A program made the position numbers and the translations under genes. DNA of 64,000 nucleotides, taken from positions 310,001-374,000 of the forward strand of contig NZ_MVIH01000001.1 of NCBI RefSeq assembly GCF_002086695.1, given 5' to 3'. This stretch comes from Mycolicibacterium rhodesiae (GTDB lineage Bacteria; Actinomycetota; Actinomycetes; Mycobacteriales; Mycobacteriaceae). The notes beneath the pieces were generated by a model. The model had not been told where the DNA came from. It made no database searches and saw nothing but the letters and a program-made list of their open reading frames with translations. Below, piece after piece: positions 57,554 to 64,000 of the stretch (its first letter is position 1; the number at the start of each line of letters is the position of its first letter).

Positions 57554-57847
57554 TCAGAACGTCGGCAGGTACGACAGGCTCTCGTTCCAGAAGTCGTCGT
57601 CACCGTAGCTGCGCAGGTACTTGGACTTTCGAAACGCCTTGTCGCCGAAGAGGTCGAACACGCCGACTTCGGAGTGGTGTTGATCGGTCGCGACGTACGC
57701 CGTGTCGCCGCGCTCGAGTCGGCGAACCATGTGTTCGCGACGACAACTGTCGACATCGTTCCCGACCTGATACTGAACCGCGACCAGATGGCGATAATCG
57801 TGGCTATCGGCGGGTGACATCCGCCGGGCAACAATTTGATAACGCAT
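57554..57847 (-). CDS. DUF3892 family protein
   Basis: 97 residues from the ATG at 57847. The order of strands is that of DUF3892 (MRYQIVARRM; HLVAVQYQVG; RGDTAYVATDQHHSEVGVFD; KYLRSYGDDDFWNESLSYLPTF). Function unknown; in other genomes these small proteins sit near stress or phage genes. It converges on the PBP gene 9 bases away. Confidence 0.75.
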   Translation of the reverse strand: MRYQIVARRMSPADSHDYRHLVAVQYQVGNDVDSCRREHMVRRLERGDTAYVATDQHHSEVGVFDLFGDKAFRKSKYLRSYGDDDFWNESLSYLPTF

Positions 57848-57984
57848 CGCACCACCTCGAAATATGCAGCTAGAAAGCGTGTCGAAGACTCTACAAGAGT
57901 TTGCCAAAAATGCTGCGTCGTGTCGAGTTTTCGGCGCGTCGCTGCTGGCGCGAGACCGTGCAACCCCCGATGCTTAGATGAGGC

Positions 57985-58899
57985 GTGGTCAACCGGATTC
58001 AGACTCTGCTGGGCGTTGCGTACCCCGTCGTCCAGGCCCCGATGACCTACATCGCGCGGGCCACGCTGGCCGCGGCGGTGTCCGAGGCCGGGGGGCTCGG
58101 CGTGATCGAAACCCTCACCGCGGAGGGCCGCGCCGACCTGCTTCGCGTGCGTGATGTGACCGACCGGCCGGTGGCCGCCAACCTGATGATCCAGGGCTGG
58201 AAACGGGACCCGTCGATCGTCGACGTGCTGGCCGAGGCGAACGTGCGCCACGTGTTCACCTCCGCGGGCGACCCGGCGCTGTTCACCGCGCGGCTGCACG
58301 ACGCCGGAATGACGGTGGTGCACGTGGTGGGATCGCTGCGCGGCGCCCTCAAAGCCGTCGACGCCGGCGTGGATGCGCTGGTGGTGGAGGGTGTCGAGGG
58401 CGGGGGATTCAAATCGGCGCTCGGTGCGTCCACCTTGGTGCTGTTGCCGTTGATCGCCGACCAGATCGACCTGCCCCTGATCGCGGCGGGCGGGATCTGC
58501 GACGCCCGCTCAGCCGCCGCGGCGGTGGTCCTGGGGGCCGAGGGCGTCCAGATGGGCACCCGCATGCTGGCCAGCCGCGAGGCTGCGGTGCACGCCAACT
58601 TCAAGGACGCCATCGTGGCCGCCGACGACTCCGGGACGATCCTGCTCGACCTTCCCGGGAATCCCACGATGCGGGTGCTGCACGTCGGTCTGGCTCGTCG
58701 GGTGTCGACCGAGGGCGCCTCCGCGCCGCTGATCAGCGGCGTCACCGAGCTCTATTTCGAGGGCGACATGGAGGCCAGCGTGGCCAACACCGGTCAGGTC
58801 TCGTCGCGGATCGGCGAGGTTTTGCCGGTCGCCGACATCGTCCGCGACACCTGGCTTGGCGCGCAGGGCTTCCTCACCGGAGCTGCCGCCCGACTCTGA
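57985..58899 (+). CDS. Nitronate monooxygenase family protein
   Basis: 304 residues of the FMN-dependent NPD/2-nitropropane dioxygenase TIM barrel: PVVQAPMTYIARATLAAAVSEAGGLGVI, VEGVEGGGFKSALG and AAGGICDARSAAAAVVLGAEGVQMGTR. Could oxidise nitronates or be an FMN enoyl reductase-like enzyme. GTG start. It converges with the Rieske gene one base apart. Confidence 0.9.
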   Translation: MVNRIQTLLGVAYPVVQAPMTYIARATLAAAVSEAGGLGVIETLTAEGRADLLRVRDVTDRPVAANLMIQGWKRDPSIVDVLAEANVRHVFTSAGDPALFTARLHDAGMTVVHVVGSLRGALKAVDAGVDALVVEGVEGGGFKSALGASTLVLLPLIADQIDLPLIAAGGICDARSAAAAVVLGAEGVQMGTRMLASREAAVHANFKDAIVAADDSGTILLDLPGNPTMRVLHVGLARRVSTEGASAPLISGVTELYFEGDMEASVANTGQVSSRIGEVLPVADIVRDTWLGAQGFLTGAAARL

Positions 58900-58900
58900 C

Positions 58901-59302
58901 TCACCCGGCGACGACGTTGCCGCCCTCGACCTTGACCGCGACCTGGGCCAACGGCGTCACGGCGGGGCCGCGCAGCACGGCGCCGTCCAGGCCGAATCTG
59001 CTGCCGTGGCACGGGCAATCGAGCGTGCCGTCGGTCACCGTGGACAGCTTGCAGCCGGCGTGCGTGCACCGGGCCACGAATCCCTCGAAGACGCCGGCGG
59101 TGGGCTGGGTGACGACGGTGTCGCCGATCACCTTGCCCGACCCCACCGGGATGTCGCTGGTCGCGGCCAGCACCTGACCCGGCGCGCTGGTCGTCGGCGG
59201 GGACACCAGCTCACCGGTATTGGAATTGCACGCGGCGATCGGTGCGACGGCGGCCCCGATCAGGACTGTTCGGCGCGGCAGCCCGGAGATCGACGCACTC
59301 AT
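58901..59302 (-). CDS. Rieske [2Fe-2S] protein with Tat/lipoprotein signal
   Basis: 133 residues. The N-terminus has LPRRTVLIGAAVAPIAAC, a twin-Arg signal and a lipobox-like C25. The Rieske ligands are all present: C79-T-H81, C96-P-C98-H99 with C84 and C98 as the disulfide pair. Such small Rieske proteins act in extracytoplasmic electron transfer; no partner oxidase or reductase is adjacent. Confidence 0.9.
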   Translation of the reverse strand: MSASISGLPRRTVLIGAAVAPIAACNSNTGELVSPPTTSAPGQVLAATSDIPVGSGKVIGDTVVTQPTAGVFEGFVARCTHAGCKLSTVTDGTLDCPCHGSRFGLDGAVLRGPAVTPLAQVAVKVEGGNVVAG

Positions 59303-59357
59303 CGGCCCAGGCTAGCCAGCCCGATCCCCGAGGTCGAGCAGGTACCGTGGATAGGCC

Positions 59358-59933
59358 ATGACCGGAATCGAACACACCCCTGGACTGCGGGTTTCCGACG
59401 CCGACCGCAACGGGACGCTGCGGCGGCTGCACAACGCCGTCGCGCTCGGGCTGATCGACATCGGCGAATTCGAGGAACGGTCGGCTCAGGTGTCGGCGGC
59501 GCGGATGCATTCCGATCTCGAGGTTTTGGTCGACGACCTGCCGGGCCCTGGAGCGATCGTCACCTCCGCGGCCGACCGGGTCGAACTGCGCGGCTGGATG
59601 GGGTCGCTGCGGCGGCAGGGCGAATGGATGGTGCCGACCCGGCTGGCGCTGGTGCGTCGTCTGGGTTCGGTCGACCTCGACCTGACCAACGCCCGGTTCG
59701 CCGGACCGGTCGTCGTGATCGAGCTCGACATGGTGCGCGGGTCGTTGGATCTGCGGCTGCCCGACGGCGCCAGCGCCTCCATCGACGACGTCACCGTGTA
59801 CGCCGGCAGTGCCCGCGACCGTCGGAAGGACGCGCCCGCCGAAGGCACTCCGCACGTCGTGCTTACCGGCAGGGTGGTCATGGGGTCCGTCAACGTTCGC
59901 GGGCCCAAGCGTCCGCTGCTCCGTCGCCACTAG
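59358..59933 (+). CDS. DUF1707 domain protein
   Basis: 191 residues. The N-terminal 55 residues are the actinobacterial DUF1707 motif (LRVSDADRNGTLRRLHNAVALGLIDIGEFEERSAQVSAAR). The C-terminal part (about 90-185) is beta-rich, like the DUF2154 membrane-associated domain (GSVDLDLTNARFAGPVVVIEL). Function unknown. It precedes map by nine bases. Confidence 0.85.
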   Translation: MTGIEHTPGLRVSDADRNGTLRRLHNAVALGLIDIGEFEERSAQVSAARMHSDLEVLVDDLPGPGAIVTSAADRVELRGWMGSLRRQGEWMVPTRLALVRRLGSVDLDLTNARFAGPVVVIELDMVRGSLDLRLPDGASASIDDVTVYAGSARDRRKDAPAEGTPHVVLTGRVVMGSVNVRGPKRPLLRRH

Positions 59934-59942
59934 GCTGGCGAC

Positions 59943-60803
59943 ATGCCCGTACGAACTGCACTCCGGCCCGGAACCGTCGCACCGGAACTGCCTGTCCCGA
60001 AGGCGATCGAGCGACCGGAATACGTCGGTAAGTCGACGGTCGCCGAAGGTAGCGAGCCGTGGGTCCAGACCCCCGAGGTGATCGAGAAGATGCGCATCGC
60101 AGGCCGGATCGCCGCGGGCGCGCTGGCCGAGGCGGGTAAGGCCGTCGCGCCGGGGGTCAGCACCGACGAGCTCGACCGCATCGCCCACGAATACATGATC
60201 GACCACGGCGCCTACCCCTCGACGTTGCACTACAAGGGCTTTCCGAAATCGTGCTGCACGTCGCTCAACGAGATCATCTGCCACGGCATCCCCGACTCGA
60301 CCGTCGTCGAGGACGGCGACATCGTCAACATCGACGTGACGGCCTACATCAATGGCGTGCACGGTGACACCAACGCCACCTTCCTTGCTGGTGACGTCAG
60401 CGAGGAGCATCGCCTGCTCGTCGAACGCACGCACGAGGCGACGATGCGCGCGATCAAGGCCGTCAAGCCCGGCCGGGCCCTGTCGGTGGTCGGCCGGGTC
60501 ATCGAGGCGTACGCAAATCGGTTCGGCTACAACGTTGTTCGCGACTTCACCGGTCACGGAATCGGCACGACGTTCCACAACGGACTGGTGGTGTTGCACT
60601 ACGACCAGCCTGAGGTGGAGACCGTGCTCGAGCCGGGGATGACGTTCACCATCGAACCGATGATCAACCTCGGGGCCTTGGACTACGAGATCTGGGACGA
60701 CGGTTGGACGGTTGCCACGAAGGACCGCAAGTGGACCGCCCAGTTCGAGCACACGCTGGTCGTCACCGAGGACGGTGCGGAAATCCTGACGCTGGCGCCG
60801 TGA
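59943..60803 (+). CDS. map: Methionine aminopeptidase (type I, MapB)
   Basis: 286 residues. Removes the initiator Met. A 40-residue N-terminal extension with PxxP repeats (mycobacterial MapB) precedes the pita-bread fold: [56 protein letters not shown] and metal ligand Glu in FTIEPM. Corresponds to Rv2861c. Confidence 0.96.
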   Translation: MPVRTALRPGTVAPELPVPKAIERPEYVGKSTVAEGSEPWVQTPEVIEKMRIAGRIAAGALAEAGKAVAPGVSTDELDRIAHEYMIDHGAYPSTLHYKGFPKSCCTSLNEIICHGIPDSTVVEDGDIVNIDVTAYINGVHGDTNATFLAGDVSEEHRLLVERTHEATMRAIKAVKPGRALSVVGRVIEAYANRFGYNVVRDFTGHGIGTTFHNGLVVLHYDQPEVETVLEPGMTFTIEPMINLGALDYEIWDDGWTVATKDRKWTAQFEHTLVVTEDGAEILTLAP

Positions 60804-60876
60804 TCATGGCGAGTGTGCGTCCTCGTACGCTAGTCGCGGCGGGTTGCGTACGCCACCGCACACTCGGCGCGTAAGA

Positions 60877-62400
60877 GTGAGCGGGGGCGCGCTGCTGATC
60901 GCCGGCACCACATCGGATGCCGGCAAGTCGATGGTCGTCGCCGGATTGTGCCGACTGTTGGTGCGCAAGGGAATTCGCGTGGCGCCGTTCAAGGCGCAGA
61001 ACATGAGCAACAACTCGGTGGTCGCCCTGGACGCGGACGGGGTTGGTGGCGAGATCGGCCGGGCCCAGGGTATGCAGGCGCGCGCGGCCGGACTGGCGCC
61101 CAGCACCCGGTTCAACCCGGTGCTGCTCAAGCCCGGTAGCGACCGGACCTCCCAGTTGGTGGTCAGGGGCCACCCGGTCGGCACGGTCGGCGCGGCCGAC
61201 TACATCCAGCATCGCGACCGACTCGCCGGCGTGGTCGCCGACGAGCTGGCGTCGCTGCGCGCGGAATTCGACGTCGTGCTGTGCGAAGGCGCGGGATCGC
61301 CTGCCGAAATCAACTTGCGGGCAACCGATCTGGCCAACATGGGGTTGGCCCGGGCGGCCGATCTGCCGGTCGTGATCGTCGGCGACATTGACCGCGGTGG
61401 TCTGCTGGCTCACCTGTTCGGCACCGTCGCCGTGCTGTCGCCGGAAGATCAGGCGCTGATCGCGGGCTTCATCGTCAACAAGTTCCGCGGGGATCCGGCG
61501 CTGCTGGCTCCCGGCCTCGACCAGCTCGCCGAGCTCACCGGCAGGCCCACCTACGGCATCGTGCCGTACAGCGACGAGCTGTGGCTCGACGCCGAGGATT
61601 CGGTGTCGGTGGTGGCCGGGCGTGTGGTCGGTATCCCGGCTCCGCCGCGCGGCCGGCAGCGGCTTCACGTCGCGGCGATCCGGCTACCGCGCATCTCCAA
61701 TTCCACCGACGTCGAAGCGCTGGCCTGCGAACCGGGCGTGCTGGTCCGGTGGGTCAGCGAGCCGGCGGAGTTGGCAGACGCCGACGTCGTCGTCATACCC
61801 GGCAGCAAGGCGACCGTCGCCGACCTCGGCTGGCTGCGGGAGCGGGGCCTGGCCGATGCGATCACCGCGCATGCGCACTCCGGTCGCCCGGTGCTGGGCA
61901 TCTGCGGCGGTTTTCAGATGCTGGCACGGCGCATCGGTGACACCGTCGAAACCCGTGCGGGTGATGTCGACGGGTTGGGACTGCTCGATGCCGAGATCGA
62001 CTTCGCGCCCGAGAAGGTGCTGCGGCACTGGGAGAGTCCGTTGAGCGGCTACGAAATCCACCACGGCCGGGTATCGCGCTGTGGCGAGGACGGCTGGTTC
62101 GACGCCGACGGCGCCGTCCAGGGTTATGTGCGGGGCGCAGTGTTCGGCACGCACTGGCACGGCTTGCTGGACAACGACGAGTTCCGGCGCGGGTGGCTCA
62201 CCGCGGCCGCGGCGGCCGCGGGCCGGACCGGTTTCGAGGTCGCGACCGATGTCAGCGTGCCGGCGCGGCGGGACGCCCAGCTCGATCTGATGGCCGATCT
62301 GCTGGTCGCCCACCTCGACATACCTGCCCTGTTGTCCCTGATCAGCGGACCTGCGCCGGTGCGTCCGAGGGTGAGCACCCGATTACATCGCCTACCCTGA
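60877..62400 (+). CDS. cobQ: Cobyric acid synthase
   Basis: 507 residues. CobQ amidates four carboxyls of adenosylcobyrinate a,c-diamide in B12 synthesis. N-terminal P-loop-like [24 protein letters not shown] and [10 protein letters not shown], then a type 1 glutamine amidotransferase domain with the Cys in [11 protein letters not shown]. The GTG at 60877 is preferred to the longer frame from 60844. No other B12 gene is adjacent. Confidence 0.94.
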   Translation: MSGGALLIAGTTSDAGKSMVVAGLCRLLVRKGIRVAPFKAQNMSNNSVVALDADGVGGEIGRAQGMQARAAGLAPSTRFNPVLLKPGSDRTSQLVVRGHPVGTVGAADYIQHRDRLAGVVADELASLRAEFDVVLCEGAGSPAEINLRATDLANMGLARAADLPVVIVGDIDRGGLLAHLFGTVAVLSPEDQALIAGFIVNKFRGDPALLAPGLDQLAELTGRPTYGIVPYSDELWLDAEDSVSVVAGRVVGIPAPPRGRQRLHVAAIRLPRISNSTDVEALACEPGVLVRWVSEPAELADADVVVIPGSKATVADLGWLRERGLADAITAHAHSGRPVLGICGGFQMLARRIGDTVETRAGDVDGLGLLDAEIDFAPEKVLRHWESPLSGYEIHHGRVSRCGEDGWFDADGAVQGYVRGAVFGTHWHGLLDNDEFRRGWLTAAAAAAGRTGFEVATDVSVPARRDAQLDLMADLLVAHLDIPALLSLISGPAPVRPRVSTRLHRLP

Positions 62401-62404
62401 ACTC

Positions 62405-63076
62405 ATGTCGGGTCGGGCAGTTCTGGTCGCCGCGTCGGCGGCTGCGGTCCTGGTCGTCGCCGGTTGCGGCTCGACGGTGTCGGGCACCGCGACGTGGCCG
62501 GGCGCCACGCTCGAGAAGGCCACGCTGGCGCCCGCCGATTTCCCGCCCGGCGTGCAGTACGACCGCATCGTCGAGCAACTCGGTCAGCCTGACAACACCG
62601 GTAGTCCGCCGTCGATGCGGTCGCGACCGGACGGCTGCGCGAACGCGCTGACCAATGTCATCGCCGATTCGGCCGAACGCGGGCCGGGAAGCGCGGCCAA
62701 ATACGCGGCCACCTACGACGGCGCGCGCATCGTGATGACGGTGTTGTCGTGGCCCCTGGATCTGGACAGGCTCGAGGCGGCGGCCAGCCGCTGCGCCCAG
62801 TTCGAAGCCTACTTCGACGCCCGCAGCAAGGGCATCCCGATCACCACCACCGAACTTCCCGGCTTGAGTGACGATGCGCTGGCATATCAGCAAACGATGC
62901 AGCTGATGGGTTCGGCCAGTAGTGTTTACATGGCGTTCCAGAATGTGGGCCGGTACGGAGTTTTCGGAATCGCTTTTCCCACACCTGATCCCAGCATCGA
63001 TGCCAAAGCGTCTCTGCCGCAGACATTCCTGGACGTGTTTGCCAAACAAGCTGTCAAGATCCGTAACGCGATCTGA
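62405..63076 (+). CDS. Lipoprotein with sensor-like domain
   Basis: 223 residues. Lipobox VVAGC (C21) then a STVSGTATW linker and a soluble domain (about 40-215) with conserved Cys pair (RPDGCANAL; SRCAQFEAY). Resembles PknH-type extracellular sensor domains and mycobacterial lpp lipoproteins. Function unknown. Starts four bases after the cobQ stop. Confidence 0.75.
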   Translation: MSGRAVLVAASAAAVLVVAGCGSTVSGTATWPGATLEKATLAPADFPPGVQYDRIVEQLGQPDNTGSPPSMRSRPDGCANALTNVIADSAERGPGSAAKYAATYDGARIVMTVLSWPLDLDRLEAAASRCAQFEAYFDARSKGIPITTTELPGLSDDALAYQQTMQLMGSASSVYMAFQNVGRYGVFGIAFPTPDPSIDAKASLPQTFLDVFAKQAVKIRNAI

Positions 63077-63137
63077 GGAGATGAGGAACCCTGCGGAAAC
63101 TGCCTCGGGCCCCCCGCATTCGCAGTAACGTGGCGAA

Positions 63138-63701
63138 ATGCCTTCGACGATGGTGACTGTCGACGGGTTCCCCGTCCCGGTCAGCGTGACCGGACCGGAG
63201 AAGGGCCCCTATGTCGTCTTGCTGGGCGCAGCCCAGCACGCACCGGCTGCCTATGACGGCGTCTGTCAGCGCTTGCACACGGCGTCGGTCCGCACGGTCG
63301 TCATCGGCGCCGACCCTCGGCTACATCCCAAAGCGGTCATCGGCATTCTCGACGCCCTCGACGTCCGGTGGGGAATCCTGGTGGGGGACCGGGCGGGCGC
63401 CGAACTCGCGTGGGAATTGGCGGCCACCCGGCTCGACCGGTTCACCGGCCTGGTCGTGATCGACCGCGGACATCCGCGCGTTCCGGACCAGAACGGGGTA
63501 GTCCGCGACGAAGACTGCCCGCCGGTGGAGGTCAACACCACCGCGCTGGTCAGTACCCCTGCGGCCCGGGCCTTGGCCAGGGCCAGTCAGCGCTACGTGT
63601 ACAGCGACTACCGGATGGTCGAGTTCACCGGCAGGCGCAATGCCGCCGAGTCCACCGCGCAGCTGGCCGCGGAGATCGTGTTACGCACCAGCACCTGGTG
63701 A
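63138..63701 (+). CDS. Truncated alpha/beta-hydrolase-like protein
   Basis: 187 residues. N-terminal strand/loop SVTGPEKGPYVVLLGAAQHAPAAYDGV and the elbow region GILVGDRAGAELAWELAATRLDRFTGLVVIDRGHP are alpha/beta-hydrolase-like. The nucleophile elbow reads GDRAG, with Arg where the catalytic Ser should be, so it is probably not an active hydrolase. The C-terminal half is short. Confidence 0.65.
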   Translation: MPSTMVTVDGFPVPVSVTGPEKGPYVVLLGAAQHAPAAYDGVCQRLHTASVRTVVIGADPRLHPKAVIGILDALDVRWGILVGDRAGAELAWELAATRLDRFTGLVVIDRGHPRVPDQNGVVRDEDCPPVEVNTTALVSTPAARALARASQRYVYSDYRMVEFTGRRNAAESTAQLAAEIVLRTSTW

Positions 63702-63703
63702 AT

Positions 63704-64000
63704 CTAACGAGGCGGCGCGTCGGTCGCTTCCTGAGGAGTCCACGCTTGCGGTAGACCCGGCTGTCCCGGGAAGAGGAAGTCGACGAAAGCCTGTGCGGTG
63801 GGCTGTGGCTGGTGATTGGCCAGCCCGGGTCGCTCGTTGGCTTCGATGAACACGTACTCGTCGCGGGTCACGTCGGGCACCAGGAGATCGATGCCGGTGA
63901 CCGGGATACCGATCGCGTCGGCCGCCACCACGGCGACCCGGCACAACTCGGGATGCACGATGGCAGTCACATCGTGAATGGTGCCGCCCTGGTGCAGGTT
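63704..64000 (-). CDS. ngg: ATP-grasp ligase, C-terminal end (probably N-acetylglutaminylglutamine synthetase)
   Basis: The frame runs off the right edge; only about 98 C-terminal residues are seen, ending GQPGLPQAWTPQEATDAPPR. The fragment NLHQGGTIHDVTAIVHPELCRVAVVAADAIG, then GIDLLVPDV and FIEANERPGLANHQPQPTAQAF, is the ATP-grasp end of RimK-like ligases and fits NAGGN synthetase, an osmoprotectant enzyme. The partner asparagine-synthase-like gene would lie outside the window. Name given at moderate confidence. Confidence 0.65.
   Translation of the reverse strand, partial: NLHQGGTIHDVTAIVHPELCRVAVVAADAIGIPVTGIDLLVPDVTRDEYVFIEANERPGLANHQPQPTAQAFVDFLFPGQPGLPQAWTPQEATDAPPR

Overview
The window comes from a mycobacterium, most likely a non-tuberculous Mycolicibacterium-type species. 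GC content is high, GTG starts are frequent, and the gene order closely follows the M. tuberculosis ffh (Rv2916c) to map (Rv2861c) segment in inverted orientation: ffh, amidohydrolase, dacB, rpsP-KH-rimM-trmD, lppW-like, rplS-lepB-rnhB, yraN-comM-dprA, viuB, xerC, M23 peptidase, rpsB-tsf, amidase, Rv2887-like MarR, pyrH-frr-cdsA-rlmN, mpt70/mpt83, dxr-rip1-ispG, GNAT, PBP lipoprotein, map. Hallmark mycobacterial families (MmpS/MmpL, MPT63, MPT70/MPT83, DUF2469, DUF1707) support this. No tRNA, rRNA, CRISPR array, insertion sequence or prophage was seen.

Layout. 1-7.2 kb: ffh tail, amidohydrolase, a secreted C39-like peptidase, two paralogous D-Ala-D-Ala carboxypeptidases flanking an MPT63-like secreted protein, and a diflavin reductase with an IdeR-type iron box. 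7.2-16.8 kb: ribosomal/tRNA-modification operon (rpsP-KH-rimM-trmD), an inserted MFS exporter with a cytosolic tail, a beta-lactamase-fold protein, then rplS, lepB, rnhB, DUF2469 and a lipoprotein metalloprotease. 16.8-25.7 kb: ROK repressor facing an MFS exporter, HAD phosphatase, yraN-comM-dprA, siderophore-interacting protein. 25.7-31 kb: mmpL-mmpS divergent from a CsoR/CstR-family repressor plus a small Cys-rich protein around a perfect palindrome, then xerC. 31-36.6 kb: SelO, M23 peptidase, rpsB-tsf with a strong terminator, and an amidase interrupted by an in-frame stop. 36.7-42.8 kb: ABC exporter genes, then an amino acid/amine permease and a copper amine oxidase. 42.8-47.8 kb: MarR repressor divergent from a methyltransferase across two palindromes, then pyrH-frr-cdsA-rlmN. 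47.8-57.5 kb: photolyase, two fasciclin proteins, dxr-rip1-ispG-GNAT-PBP. 57.5-64 kb: DUF3892, nitronate monooxygenase, Rieske protein, DUF1707, map, cobQ, lipoprotein, degenerate alpha/beta hydrolase and the end of an ATP-grasp ligase.

How the genes work together. Most of the window is core growth machinery: translation (rpsP, rimM, trmD, rplS, rpsB, tsf, frr, rlmN, map), protein export and membrane proteolysis (ffh, lepB, rip1), isoprenoid and phospholipid precursors (dxr, ispG, cdsA), and peptidoglycan remodelling (carboxypeptidases, M23, PBP). The accessory genes sit between these blocks as small regulator-plus-target modules, and these hold the most interesting signals: the iron-boxed diflavin reductase, the CstR-like/MmpSL palindrome locus, and the MarR/methyltransferase locus. 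Genes are packed tightly, and convergent pairs are often separated by only a few bases.
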